NCBI GenBank assembly: GCA_030435675.1
Contig: CM059623.1
Location: 12,928,092 to 12,992,091 of the forward strand
DNA length: 64,000 nt
Direction of reading: 5' to 3'
Origin: Steinernema hermaphroditum
Lineage: Eukaryota > Nematoda > Chromadorea > Rhabditida > Steinernematidae
Positions 47,383 through 58,960 of the stretch are shown piece after piece; position 1 is the stretch's first letter, and the number at the start of each line of letters is the position of its first letter. The position numbers and the translations under genes are program-made. The notes under the pieces were generated by a model. The model ran no database searches and was not told the DNA's origin. It was given only the letters and a program-made list of their open reading frames with translations.

Positions 47383-47574
47383 TAAGAAGAATAAGGAGAC
47401 GATAGAGAGCTTCGAGAAGTTGGCACCGGAACTCCCGGCTCCTGGTATGCAGAAGCAGAAGCTTGAGAATGAAATCGCATTGTTGCGGAAGGAAACTGCG
47501 GCGTTCGAGGTAAGGAAGAAAGAGTAAATAGTCATGTGAAATAGATCTCTTGTGCAATGTTTCTATTGTTTCTG
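47383..47574. other. Short spacer
   Basis: AG-rich sequence between the MITE and the repeat copy. A helical-looking frame (EKLAPELPAPGMQKQKLEN) crosses it on the plus strand but has no start or support. Confidence 0.3.
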
Positions 47575-48075
47575 CTATACTACACGATTTATCTTCCCGA
47601 ATCAACGGCTTACGCCGTGCAGGACGTCTCATATATGCACAAAGAAGAACATAGTCACACCGTGGTCGCTGATTTTCTTCTGATGTCGGTGGAGCAGACG
47701 AATCCGAATAGAATGCAGCGCTCCCATTAGTTTGCGCGGGCATCGAAGTCGTGAAGAGCTGATTCCGGAAGTGGAATAGCGGTGGAGTAGAGCAAACGGA
47801 GCGGAGAGTCATCTTCGGTTCGGCTGGCGGCGCGGACTTCGGAGTTGCAACGCTTCTTCGGCTTCTCTGGCGCGGGTAGAGTCGGGCAGTCATGACGAGC
47901 TTCTTGGCGAGACGGTGGAACTACGGCTCCCTGGTGTTCCAGGCCTTCTGGGAGCCGGGGCGATCATTGCGCCAACAGCGACGGCCGAGAACGACCGCTC
48001 ACTTAACTCATTCGGCTCAGACAGCCTCAGAGAGAGAGCGAGTGGACGACCCGACCGATCGCTGGGGGCACAAAT
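47575..48075 (-). repeat. Dispersed retroposon-like repeat copy
   Basis: The 3'-end signature (AATCAACGGCTTACGCCGTGCA, read here as left edge) is followed by body blocks resembling 2873-3082. The right part, 47885-48075 (GACGGTGGAACTACGGCTCCCTGGTG; GATCATTGCGCCAACAGCGACGGCCGA), recurs at 49535-49620, 57430-57560 and 42490-42704. Probably composite. Confidence 0.6.
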
Positions 48076-48419
48076 GAAAGACCTCTTCTGCTATACTACC
48101 ATGTGATAAATGGAAGATGGCCTAGTTTGATTCGTAATTTTCAGCAATTGTCCGTGTGTATGAAATAGGGCTTGCTCCAGAAAGCCTCCTGCTGAACAGC
48201 CCGTACCCACAGTAATTTCATCGTGATTAGAAACCTAGACGAACCACATTATCTCGTCGCTCGATCAGCGATCCAGACCAAGTATTACTTTGTTTCCAAA
48301 TTATCTCTTCACATGGTCCGTGTTCAACGTTGTGCGAGTGAAACAAGAAACTCGCTACTTTATCGTGCCACTCGGAGATCACTTTTTTGTTTTTTATTTA
48401 ACTCCTTGACAAAGCTCAC

Positions 48420-48960
48420 GGGGTCTCACTCGTGTCGCGGTGGCGAGCGGTCGGTCCCTCCGGTCCCTCCGGTCGCTCTCCGAGTGTCCGGTTGGTCTGA
48501 TGGTAAACCCTGTGGCAGTTGTGAGTTTTCCGGCTTCCAGAGGGAATTGGGACACCCGGAAGCCGTAGTCCCACCACCGTTCACAACAAGATGTCCGACG
48601 CCAGGAATCCGGCAGCGCGAGATGTCATCCCGAAGGTCGCCGACGCTCTGAGGATGCCACCACCAGCGAAGACGCAACTCCCGGACCACGGGCTCATCTC
48701 TCCGAAGCAGATGCGAGCTCAGAAGCGTCCGCTGTGCCGCAAACGCCCGCGAAGAAGATGTTCCGTCGCCATTCCCGAAGTTTCGCCGATTCCCAGATGC
48801 CCCGTGAAGCGCGCCGTCTAAGACCGGTTCGACACCACCGCTACGCCAGGGATGAAGCCTGCAGCAATTAGACATCCTCTGTTTGTCTATTTTTCGGTGT
48901 CCTGCAAGGCGCAAAGCCGTTGATTCGGGAAATAAAGTAAAAGTAAGTAAGTAAGTAAGA
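48420..48960 (+). repeat. Dispersed retroposon-like repeat, most complete copy with (TAAG)n tail
   Basis: This copy reads 5' to 3' on the plus strand and ends AATAAAGTAAAAG followed by tandem TAAG units at ~48940-48957, the arrangement of a retroposed element with a simple-repeat 3' tail. The body contains a short basic-protein frame (MSDARNPAARDVIPKVADAL, 48591-48821) whose coding status is unknown. The first 165 bases are in the same relative orientation as in 49530-50147 but inverted relative to 27220-27640. Confidence 0.75.
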
Positions 48961-49415
48961 CAAAGCTCACTCCGACCCGACCAAGGCCGTCAACGAACGA
49001 TCAAGAAATATGTAGTGCCCTCCAATCGAACTATTTTGAGTTTTATGTCTTTATGTCCAATGAGGTTGCATTCTAACAAGAGCGCTGTGCTACGTCGTGC
49101 TTTGATGCGGTACCTTCACACGTTTCAGATCTTCGTCTCTTCGACGGCCACACGCAGTGGTAGGGTATTGGCCACCGCGTATTGCACTCCACAATCAGGC
49201 TGTGCTGAAGAAATAGGATAATCAGCGACTAGCTATGATATTGTTCTCCCTATCATTACTGATACTCGATTCTGTCGACACTTAGAGACAACGGCGTACC
49301 TAAGCAACTAAAAAAAACAATCACCCGATCAAGATCAATAAATCACCAGCGAGCACTTTTTTGGGCGACCTACTTCTCAGTCACATTTTACACTTCCGAG
49401 ATCAGTGGAGAAGAC

Positions 49416-49515
49416 AATGGGGATTCATAATGGAGAGCAGCGAATATTGTTTGCAATTACAGGTTTAATAAGTGCAAAGCGATGCAAAGAGTAGTGCGCA
49501 ATTGGAACACTGTTA
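49416..49515. repeat. Duplicated 5' flank of the small membrane-protein gene
   Basis: Matches ~46626-46735 (start region and upstream sequence of the gene at 46441-46635) with small differences, e.g. GGTTTAATAAGTGCAAAGCG in both. The coding part after the first codons is not present, so only the promoter/5' region was copied. Confidence 0.75.
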
Positions 49516-49529
49516 GGCGACGGTAACTG

Positions 49530-50147
49530 ACTTCTTAGCGAGACGGTGGAACTACGGCTCCTTGGTGTTCCAGGCCTTCCGGTAGCCGAAGCGATCACTG
49601 CATCAACAAGGACAGCCGAAGACGAACGGATGACCCCATCGATGAGTTTGACAGAATGCCCCGTTCATACGACTTTACACGACTTTATTTCGTGCATCAA
49701 AGGCATTTCGCCTTGCACGACACCGAAAATAGACAAACAGAGGATGTCTGGCAGACGGCTCGTCCCTGGCGTGGCGTTCATATCGAACCCGTGGGTGGCG
49801 GAGCGCTTCATGGGGCATTTGGGAATCGGCAAATCTTCGGAGTGAGGAGCAGAACATCGTTTGCGATACAGCACACGCTTTTGTGCTCGAATTTGATGGT
49901 CCGGGAGTTGCGTCTTCGATGGCGGTGGCGTACTCAGAGCGTCGGCGACCTTCAGTGTGACATCTCACGCAGCGGGATTCCTGGCGTCGGACATCTTGTT
50001 GTCAGCGGTGATGGGACTACGGCTTCCAGGTGTCCCGATTCCCTCTGGAAGCCGGAAAACTCACATATGCCACAGGGTTTGCTGTCTGACCAACCGGACC
50101 CTCTGAGAGCGACCGGAGGGACCGACCGCTCGCCACCCCGTTCATAA
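49530..50147 (-). repeat. Dispersed retroposon-like repeat, long copy
   Basis: Reverse complement of the 48420-48960 copy over most of its length. The tail end (AATAAAGTCGTGTAAAGTCGT on the minus strand) lies at ~49675-49695, and the body continues to ~50145. The left 145 bases repeat the GGTGGAACTACGGCTCC block also found at 47910. Confidence 0.7.
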
Positions 50148-50446
50148 CACTATCAAATCAATTGAACAAAAATCCGGTTTTGCGACTTTTGCGACGTTTC
50201 GGGCAACTTTATGTGATCTTTTGCTACCGTCACTACGAACAAAGCAACCCTTTGTCTCTTTTCAGGAGATCTTTTTTCCTCTGGAGAGAGAAAAGATCAG
50301 GTTTCCGTCGTTTACCTTAATTGTGGCAAAATTTTGTGAAAAAAAGAAAAGAACAAAAGAATTAGGTTCGCTGCCACCAATATCCGGATAAATCATGGCG
50401 TACTAATAAGTGTTGGCTATCGACTGCCAAGCAGATCTCTCCACAA

Positions 50447-52477
50447 ATGAAGGCTGCCGTCATCTGTGGTCTTCTTTTGATAACGTCGGCCTACGCCTGC
50501 GCTCCGATTGCCAACCCTGATATTTGTAAGATCTTCTAGAGTATCATATATCCAAAATGCCTCTTTTTAGCGAATGAATCAATCGCTGACCTTACCGGTC
50601 GTCAAGCAGTTCTGACTGAGCAGATTGAACAGCTGGAGAACGATATTGAACTGAAGAAGGACGAGCTTGAAGAGCTCAGAGCCGATAACCCGAATATCGA
50701 ACTGGTAGAGTCACTTAAGGAGGAAATAGGGCAGATAGAAGCTGCTAAAGAAGAAATTGAAGAGGCTGAAAGAGAGGCGAGAGACGCTAAAGAAGAGGAA
50801 GACCGAATTAGGAGGGAACTCGAAGCTCTTGGAATAAACCCAGATGAGCTGCTAGAAGACGAATTGCGCAGAGCTCGAAGAGACGACAAGGCGGCTAAGG
50901 TTGCTGCACTTAAGAAAAAGCTTGCTGAAGCAAAAGCGAAACGTAAGATGGCCGAAGCCAAGGTGGATAACCTCAAAGAGAAACACAAGGACGCGCTGAA
51001 AGTTACGGATGAGGATTTGGCAGAGAAAAAAACAGAATATGACGCTCTTGTGAAAATGAACAAATCGGTTATCGGAGCATACGAAAAAAAGAAGGCGGAA
51101 CTGGAAGCTCTGGAGAAAAAGAAGGAGGCTGCACAGAACAAACTCGATGACGTGGAACAGAAGATATCAAAGTTGGACCCTAACGGTATGTGTTTGATAG
51201 GTGCAGCTAAAATCATGACTGTTTAGCCGTGCCTACTGATCCTGCAAAGCTCATTAAGAAGCTGACACAGTGGAAAAAGATGATCGCGCAGGCTGACTTC
51301 AATATCGAAGTGGCAAAAGCAGATGTAGATAGAGAGAAAGCGATTGTCGACACTGGAAAGGCCAACCATAAGGATTCGTCCGAATATGTGCAGATGCTAG
51401 TTGAAGAGAAGAAAAAGGCGTTTGAACTGTGGTCGAAGTTTGACGATTTGGCTTTCAAATTCAACGAAACGAAAGAAAATCTGCTTATCGCCGACATCGA
51501 TCTTGCTGTTGCCAAAAGGGACTTAAGCTCAGACGCTGAGGTGGAAAAATTACAATTGATCCGCAATGAGAAGTACGAAGAGTTTGATGATGTAGCGAAG
51601 AGGTTCCGCCTTGTGCAGAAAGAATACGAACAACAAGGAGAGCCTCATGTATCTCGGGTAGAATTGCTCGCGGACAAACTAGCTATTCAGTTACCAGCTA
51701 TTCACCTCGAACTCAAAGTTCTGGAGCTGAAATTGTACAAGAAGAATCTCGCGAAGGCTGAAAAAGATAAAGCAGCTCTGGAGAAAGAAGTAAACAAGAT
51801 AAGGAAGCAGCTAGAAGAGTTCAAAAGTAAGAATCCCAACGGTAAGCTAAATTCAGCAAGGCGGGATTTTACCTCCTCATTTAGCCAACATCCCGCTACT
51901 GGAGCCGGATTCCAAAATCCAGTTAAGTGCACTGAAAGAGAAAGAGAAGGAACTGGAGAAGTTTCTAGCAGATTCAAATGCCAAAATCGAGGAAGAAAAG
52001 AAAATCAGGATGGAGATTGATCGGAAAACCGAGGCAGACAGGAATAGCACCATCGCGGAATTTGAGCAGGCTGACAAAGAAGCAATTCCTGTAATGAAAG
52101 CCCGTGAAGAACTTCCTGGACTTGAAGAGAAAAAGCTAGAAGCTGATCTGACATATACCGACCTTCAGACTAGATACGATATTGCGGAGCCTGAAAGTGC
52201 TCGTGCTCAACTTGCAAAGGAACTCATTGCTGCAGAAACAAATCTCAAGAAGGCCTACGCCGCATACCGAGAGAAAAGAACGTTCGTTCGCAACGGCGAA
52301 ACGACGTTGGATGAAGTGAAGGTGCAGATCCAGGAACGAGCTCTCGATATGCTGGCACAAAATATAAAGGCTTATTGGGAAGTAGACATGAAAGAGAAAG
52401 CGAGAGCGGATGCCACTCGTGCTCTTGAGAATCTGAAGAATAAGCTGCAGGAGAGTCAACATGTCAGCACCTTTTGA
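50447..52477 (+). CDS. Large secreted coiled-coil protein of the CAP-motif family (633 residues)
   Basis: Exons 50447-50525, 50571-51185, 51227-51841 and 51885-52477 join in phase 1 every time. Exon 1 encodes a signal peptide (MKAAVICGLLLITSAYA) and the start of the mature protein, CAPIANPD. The rest is a Lys/Glu-rich heptad coiled coil with almost no helix breakers inside modules. Exons 2 and 3 are both exactly 615 bases, and exon 4 is 593. Modules begin SNES, AVPTDP and ANIPLLEPD, and modules 1 and 2 end DPNG and NPNG, so the protein is three ~200-residue coiled-coil modules joined at Pro/Asn-rich hinges. The only cysteine after the signal peptide is that of CAP, which would allow a disulfide dimer. 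An AATAAA lies at ~52564. No enzymatic motif. Family not recognised; extracellular structural or secretory role is inferred. Confidence 0.9.
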
Positions 52478-52609
52478 TCGTATAGCTTAGTTAGGAGACT
52501 GGCAGAAAGCAGCGGTAGAGGCAATATTTATTACTTTAATTGTTATATCAATGCAAACGAGTGGAATAAATCTGAGAATAATCAGAAACTCGTACCCTCA
52601 TCGAAGAAA

Positions 52610-52780
52610 CGGTGTCCGAAAGTTGCGTCTCCGACGGTGGCGTCCTCAGAGCGTCGGCGTTCATTGAGGTGTCACACATCTTGTTGTCAGTGGTGGTAGA
52701 CGTCCAGGTTTCCCAAATTGGGACTTAAAATTCACTTTGGATGGCGGAAAACTCTTGTGTGGACAGCAAAATCAGTTGAT
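52610..52780 (-). repeat. Diverged fragment of dispersed repeat
   Basis: GGTGGCGTCCTCAGAGCGTCGGCG and CATCTTGTTGTCAG occur in the same order as in 49930-50005, with a degraded remainder. Confidence 0.6.
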
Positions 52781-55130
52781 TGCAATCATTTGTCGACAGT
52801 GCAGACGTGAAAACGCGTTGAGAATTTCTGGAATATGACCACCTTTGGCGATCGGAAACTCATGTATTGCTGTTGGAGCCGTGAAAACCGGACACTTGAT
52901 AAGCATCTTATAAACTTGCAATGTTTACTATCAAGCCATAATTAATTGCAGCGCTGTTGATTACAGTACACTCTGCCAGCGCACCGTGATTTGTCTTTTG
53001 TCCGTAGCATTCCACCTGATTTTGGAGAACCGTTTTTGCCTGATGGTCCTTAACCTGTCACTTGAATAATGATGGTAGATAATGCGAAGCAATATAGTGG
53101 TTTCCACTGGTAGTTGTGTGATGGACGGTGACTGTCTTCAAGCACGTACATCCTTATATCCAACTTCTCAAAGCTGAACGGCCATCAGTATTCCCGGTTT
53201 CTGCTAGTTAGGTGACTGTCCAAAGATGTTTTAGTTCCAGCACCGTCAAAAGTTGGCACAAGAGGGGTAATTGTGCTGGTCGGTGTGAAACTTAACTTCT
53301 TTATGCTCAATATGACGTCTTATACGGCGTAAGCCGTTGATTCAAAGGTAAACCTACACAACGTCAACGTCCGAGGAAATGAAAAAGAATGCCCCACACC
53401 AGGACACATCTCCATAGCCTGAAAATCTATAGTAGCTCTATTTTCTGTCGAATTTGCTAATGGTTCGTAAAATGTCCTACGAATATCGAGAGTAGAAAGT
53501 CGGGAAGTGTGTTGGTAAGATGTTACGAATGGAATACTTTTATAAATCAGTAACTTAACAGGGAAGGAAGTGACATACTTTAACGTCAGTTTTCATGATA
53601 AATACTGAACAGCTCAACAGCGAACAATTCTACGGACAAGAAGAACGGAAAATCTGCTTGAGTGACTGCAATTTTAAGGTAAGGAAAGGAGTAAGCCAAC
53701 AGTAACCACAGATAGAGCGATCACTTGAACCGTTTTTACGAACCCCGTCAGACGACGTGACCCACTTAGCCTCTTCTTTGTTCTCGGGGCACAATCGTCT
53801 ATGATGCAAAAGTGATCAAGTGTCAAAAAAACGTGCGAGAAAGACAGAGAACCTGTTCCTTCTTGCAGCACGATTGTAGAGATGGATCAAAAAGTCAGTT
53901 TTCGCGCGATCGAAACACATCGCAGAACTTGCGTCTATAGGCGCTTCAATGCCATAGTGACTATTGCCCCGATGCCTTAAGCTACATCTGGAAATTGGAA
54001 GCTCCCAATTTCCATGAGTTCTCCGACCCCTTGATACGCCAGCTCAACTCATTGACCCCTGCTTTTATCTGTATTTCAAAATGACAATGTTTTGCTTTAT
54101 TTATTGTGACTGCTACAGTAAAGGGTACTCTACTTAGGTGATCCACTGGACAACTTGGTGATATAGCTTAGGAAAAGAAGCCGGAGACTAAGTTGTGGTT
54201 CGAACCACACCGAAAAATTAAAACTGCACTGTGTTATATACGATATTATAGAAGTACGCGGACGAAAATTGTTTCTGCGATAGAGTAACCTCTCCGCTAC
54301 AGTCTGCGACTAATATCTAGAAAGGCTTCCTTTTCTTATTGAAAATATCACAGGAACTAGGGACCGGATTTGGTTTTTCACCGGGTCAGAAGGGAGTGCC
54401 CAATGTCTCGCGAACGCGACGATGAACATGTTCCGTTCCCATCAGTCCTTAGGACAACAACCTCCGTTCCCAGCGACGGAGATCGCGCAGTTTTAACAAC
54501 ATAAACTGCATAAAAGAAGGACGACGCCCTTCCCATCACAGTTCGTCGCAGATCTTCAAGATCTTCCAGTTCTTCACATCTGTCGACCGACTCCACTTCT
54601 GTCGACTCCAACTCTTCACCCCGTCTACATCGTCGCCCCCTTCGACCGCAGAAGGCTCCGACACCTCTTCCGCTTCCATCGTCAAAGAAGAGTCATCTCC
54701 TTCCTACTGTTTATTGTAATTATTCTATTTAATAATAACATCTGTAAAATCCGCGTGGCACACCTACTACAAAGATGAAAAGGCGAGCACACAAGGAAGA
54801 GAAGACCTTTTCTTTTACAATGTTTGATAATTTAGATTGCCCTCAAAACTGCTGCTCATCTTCAGCTGGGACCTAGATACTTATTGCGTACATAGGACTC
54901 CCACAGCTCTATATGACAGCTGCTTGTACGGGACTGTCGGAAACATCAACCAATAAAAGGAGCCAAAGTTTGCAATGAGGTCAAGACGGGATGAAATGAG
55001 AGTTTTCGACCTGGAACCTCTCCTGTTCTACAGTGGAGTGGCCAGGCTTCTCACCGGGGAGAGCTCTGAGCCTGAGCAATTAAACTATGAATACCTCCAG
55101 TGAAATATACTTCTTTATGCTTTAGAAACT
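52781..55130. other. Intergenic
   Basis: No gene supported. A 30-base remnant of the dispersed repeat's 3' end (CGGCGTAAGCCGTTGATTC) lies at ~53327-53346 on the plus strand. A minus-strand open frame at 54378-54611 and the pyrimidine-rich plus-strand sequence to ~54720 have no support. Confidence 0.35.
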
Positions 55131-55155
55131 TGCTCTGAAAAAAAGCGACGTTTTC

Positions 55156-55172
55156 AATGCACCAACCCAATA
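55156..55172 (+). mobile_element. Right-end terminal repeat of a lost mariner copy
   Basis: AATGCACCAACCCAATA matches the right terminal repeat of the mariner element at 56689-56716 in the same orientation, so it belongs to a different, largely deleted copy and not to the left end of that element. Confidence 0.5.
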
Positions 55173-55477
55173 AAATCTCAAGGCATGATATTCCTGACAA
55201 CATCCACAAAGTTTTGAATGGCATTCAGTGTACTCGTGGGCAGCCATAGCAGAACGGAGTTCTCAGACTTGTCTGACCACTAATGCAAGAAACACTGAAT
55301 GTGGAACAATAGGGAACAGGATAGAAAATATATAGCTACTCGTAAAAATTCCTTCCAGAAGGTGTTTCACACAACCTCCGGCTTACACAGTATGTTGTGA
55401 TGCCTTCCACAGCTAAAACAAGTAGAAGGCGCAAAATATTGGAGATGTACGTCTTTTTTCAATACACGTTTCAAAAA

Positions 55478-55552
55478 GCATCGGCCCCCCCCCCTAATAT
55501 TATTCACACATCGGCCTCACAGCATCGGCCCCCCCTAATATTATTACACACT
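55478..55552. repeat. C-rich direct repeat
   Basis: Two copies of GCATCGGCCCCCCC followed by TAATATTATT lie ~45 bases apart just upstream of the mariner reading frame. The C runs differ in length (12 and 7). Confidence 0.8.
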
Positions 55553-55625
55553 CCCGCTCACGGACAACGGGCAGAGCCAGTTCAGTTTCTTGTGTCAAAT
55601 GTAATTTTTTACCTATTCATTTCAG

Positions 55626-56648
55626 ATGGCGGACAAACTGCCACATGGACATTTGCAACACGTGATGTTGTACGAATTCAAAAAAGGCACAACCGCAGCC
55701 CAGGCGACGAATACCATAAACAGCATTTATGGTGAGGGTTCAACGAGCAAAGCCACGTGCAAGAGATGGTTCGCCAAGTTTCGAAATGGCGACGTTTCGC
55801 TCAAAGATGAACAAGGCCGTGGAACTGTGACTCAACTGAACAATGAAGATTTAATGCGGCTTATTGCACAAGACAACCGGCAGTCTACGCGCGAACTGGC
55901 TGAGCAGCTGAATGTCAACCAACCTACAGTGGTACGTCACCTTGATGTTTTAGGCTTTAAGTCCAAACTTGGTGCTTGGATACCCCATGACCTTTCGGAC
56001 ATCCAGAAAAACCAGCGCATGTCGATTGCCTCCGCTCTTCTTTCCCGTCACGAGCGTAAATCCTTTCTCCCGCGTCTCGTGACTGGGGATGAGAAGTGGG
56101 TGCTAACTGTCAACTTTCGGCGGAAGCGGCAGTGGGTGGCGCCCAAAGAAAAGCCGAAACCTGATCCGAAGCCCGAACTCCACCAGCGAAAATTGATGCT
56201 CTGTGTATGGTGGGATATGGAAGGAGTCATCTTTTGGGAAATGCTGGACAGATGCGCCACGCTCACGGCTGCAGTCTACGCTCAGCAACTCGAGAAGGTC
56301 GCCACTGCTTTGCGGGAAACGAGGCCGAAGAAGAAGAAAGTGATCCTGCTCCACGACAACGCAAGACCGCATGTTGCAAGACTTACCCGTGCAAAGCTGA
56401 ACGAATTAGGCTGGGAAGTGTTGGCTCATCCGGCTTACAGCCCGGACCTTGCGCCATCTGATTACTACTTGTTCCGGTCCATGGCCCACGATCTGGAAGG
56501 AAAACACTTCGAGTCTGATGAGGAAGTCAAAAATTGGATCCAGGAATTTTTCGACTCGAAACCTGCTGTATTCTATGAGCGAGGTATCCGGCGCTTGCCG
56601 ACGAAATGGGCTGAAGTTGTTGATGCCAACGGCGAATACCTTGATTAG
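55626..56648 (+). CDS. Mariner-family (DD34D) transposase, intact frame
   Basis: An uninterrupted 340-residue frame has the full mariner plan. The N-terminal helix-turn-helix pair includes STSKATCKRWFAKFRNGDVSL and a second HTH with STRELAEQLNVNQPTV. The linker signature is WIPHDL. The catalytic domain has Asp in TGDEKWV, Asp in LHDNARPH and Asp in SPDLAPSDYYLF; the last two are separated by exactly 34 residues. Length is normal for mariner and SETMAR-type transposases. A TTTCAG directly precedes the ATG. The right terminal repeat is at 56689-56716. No matching left repeat was seen upstream, so the copy may be 5'-truncated or have been rearranged, and could be immobile despite an apparently good enzyme. 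Confidence 0.95.
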   Translation: MADKLPHGHLQHVMLYEFKKGTTAAQATNTINSIYGEGSTSKATCKRWFAKFRNGDVSLKDEQGRGTVTQLNNEDLMRLIAQDNRQSTRELAEQLNVNQPTVVRHLDVLGFKSKLGAWIPHDLSDIQKNQRMSIASALLSRHERKSFLPRLVTGDEKWVLTVNFRRKRQWVAPKEKPKPDPKPELHQRKLMLCVWWDMEGVIFWEMLDRCATLTAAVYAQQLEKVATALRETRPKKKKVILLHDNARPHVARLTRAKLNELGWEVLAHPAYSPDLAPSDYYLFRSMAHDLEGKHFESDEEVKNWIQEFFDSKPAVFYERGIRRLPTKWAEVVDANGEYLD

Positions 56649-56688
56649 ATTGTTTCCCTTTTTGGTAATAAAAATCTTCTTTCAAAAA

Positions 56689-56716
56689 GGCTCATTTATT
56701 ATGCATCAACCCAATA
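56689..56716 (+). mobile_element. Right terminal inverted repeat of the mariner element
   Basis: GGCTCATTTATTATGCATCA followed by ACCCAATA: the reverse complement begins TATTGGGTTGATGCA, typical of mariner ends (TTGGGTTG-TGCA), and ends at a TA dinucleotide. Confidence 0.75.
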
Positions 56717-56864
56717 CATTTGCAAGCTCCTCTGTTTAAGTGCAACGCGAAGAAGCAAAATAAATCCGGCTTGTCTAATTTTTCTGTTTTCTGAATTTTT
56801 CTGATCGATCTGAAGAGTCGTCTGAAGAGTCGTTAGACACATTTTTTCTTTGGAAAGGGAAAAG

Positions 56865-57570
56865 ATATCGAGTTTACGAGTTTATACTGTACAAGGCTTC
56901 TCAGGTTTTGTAATTTGTGCAATGTAGCGACTGCTCTTCCGCAATCCTCGGCACAAGGTGCAATGTCGGAGTAGAACATAGAGAAAAAGTTGATATCAGT
57001 TGAGAGCACATCAAACGGAGAGATCGCATCATCTACCGGTGGCGCAGACATCACAATTTCGGAGCATCGTCTGCATGACGGTGTGTAGAATAAGAGTAAA
57101 ATGGGGGGGGAGGCACGGTGGCGGAGTGAAGTCTTCCACTGGAGATCAGAGGTCCCATCAGTGTGCGTGAGCGTTGAAGTGGCGAAGGGGCTGAATCCAG
57201 TCCAGGCACGCGGTGGAGCATGTCGAATAGAACGGAAACCATCATCGGCTCAAAACGCAGACGTCGGTGTTGTGGCGCATCTTCGGCGGTTTCCGTGAGT
57301 AGAGAGGGATAAGAGCTGACGTTGCAGCTGGTGAAGTGGGAACCATCAGCGGAGCAGCCGGCGCCGCTTCGAATTTCGAAGTTGCAACGCTTCTTCGGCT
57401 TCCCAGGACTGGCGGTCGTGCGGCAGGAAAGAGCTTCTCGAGCAGCTTAATGGGACTGCGGCAACTCTGGCCTTCTAGAACGTCGTTGTGCCAACAACGA
57501 CGGCCGAAAAACGAGCACTCAGTCAACTCACAAGTGGACGACCTATCCAATTGCTGGGGTCACAAATAAA
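56865..57570 (-). repeat. Diverged long copy of the dispersed repeat
   Basis: The left edge has the family tail (GAGTTTACGAGTTTATACTGTACAAGGC). The right part, 57390-57560, matches 47870-48060 (GAAGTTGCAACGCTTCTTCGGCTTC; CAACAACGACGGCCGAAAA; GTGGACGACC). The middle is strongly diverged. Confidence 0.55.
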
Positions 57571-58519
57571 AGACCTCCAAAGATGTCGTCTGAAAATACA
57601 AAAACGCGTCCAAACGTCAACCTTTTTCGAGATCTTCCGCGAATGACATCATTAATCAGCAAAGACAAAGAACGCACAATTTTTGCGCACTGGTGCGGAA
57701 CTAAAAGAGACCTGCTTTGTGGTCTGTTGATCTGTGATCGGCTCGCTGAAAGTGAAGAATACAAATTATGCAAAAAAGAGTGAGGTCGGCCCCAATCGAC
57801 GTCCTGCACTCCGATACAGACTCTGAAGCCCGACTCCAACTCCAAATCCAGGGCTGGAATACGTCCAAACAAAATAGGAGTAGCATAAGAATCAAGGATC
57901 ATAATGGCGGGAGCGGCTTGCCCGATTTTTTGATCATATTACCTTTGGACAACTCATCTCGCACAGTGGACACTCTTAACTGTTATGGTTCTCTTGACTG
58001 TTATGGTCAGTTATGTTCCAAACCTGAGTCTTGGACTCTAATCTTAATTTCCATTTTATTACCATCTCTTATTACCGTACCGTCGTTCGTAAACGTTCCA
58101 TACCAACCATGCTCGTAGATGTTCACTTTTCGACCCATAGATCACACATTTTTATGTGCTCTCATTAATCAGCAAAGACAATGAACGTACTATTGCGCTG
58201 GTTACTGCACAACCTCCGTGAAATGGAAAGGAAACTTGTTGTACTGTGAATTGATTGTCAAAAAAGGCGGATCGCACAAACGAAGCGGTTTCCTGCATGT
58301 CTGGACACGCAGATGTCTCAAATTAGCCAATTGAAAACACACTTAACGGCGACAGAATAATGTGTCTTGGTGTATCTGCGCAGACAAAAGGTGTCACTTT
58401 ATTACACCGCCTATTGTCTGTTGACCAGACACAAAATCGAGCGGAACAACCGGTTTTTTTTTCGCAACATTTTTCTCGCAACGCGACGCACTGCGAATGA
58501 TGGATTAATTGAACATTTG
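57571..58519. other. Intergenic
   Basis: No recognised feature. Short open frames on both strands lack support. Confidence 0.35.
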
Positions 58520-58754
58520 CACAATTTGCACAAAGCACAATTAAATACAGACAAAAGTTTTAATAGCTCAGAAACAGAAACAGATTAATGCTGCGCCGAA
58601 AAATGAAAAAGCATCTGCGAAACCCTTTCTAGTTATACTATGGAGTGATCTTTCAACACAGTCACGGAGGTGTAGCCGAAGATCCACAAGAAGATCGGAA
58701 GACTGTCGACGTGAAAAAACAGCATTACGATCTCCGTTTCTACCAGGCCATCAT

Positions 58755-58960
58755 ACCGATATCAGAACTACACATTTCTGCAGACGAACCCTTTCTCTGA
58801 GTTCCATGTTATAAACCCGGCCTAAACTCTTGACTGCACAGGCCTCCTGATCCATAATGCTCCAAATGGAGAAGTCGAGTGGGTTCAAATCGGGCTTCCT
58901 TGGCACAACTGCAGTGTATTCAGTCGTGCTGGAGGCCCATATCTGCAGACGATAACTACA
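58755..58960 (-). mobile_element. Fragment of Tc1/mariner-superfamily transposase
   Basis: The minus strand encodes VVPRKPDLNPLDFSIWSIMDQEACA, i.e. the third catalytic-Asp region (xPDLNPLDFSIWSI) of the maT/mariner type. Only ~30 residues are recognisable. It is bordered by two ~42-base direct repeats (ACGAACC...TTTGAGTTCCA-GTTATAAA at ~58788 and ~58970), so insertion duplicated local DNA. Confidence 0.7.

Noticed and set aside
47397..47526. Helical plus-strand reading frame (EKLAPELPAP...)
   Set aside because: Reminiscent of a coiled-coil exon end, but lacks a start, a donor partner and similarity to the CAP-motif family.
54180..54220. GTGGTTCGAACCAC resembling a tRNA T-arm
   Set aside because: The arm is a perfect short palindrome, but no acceptor stem, D-arm or anticodon arm can be built around it.
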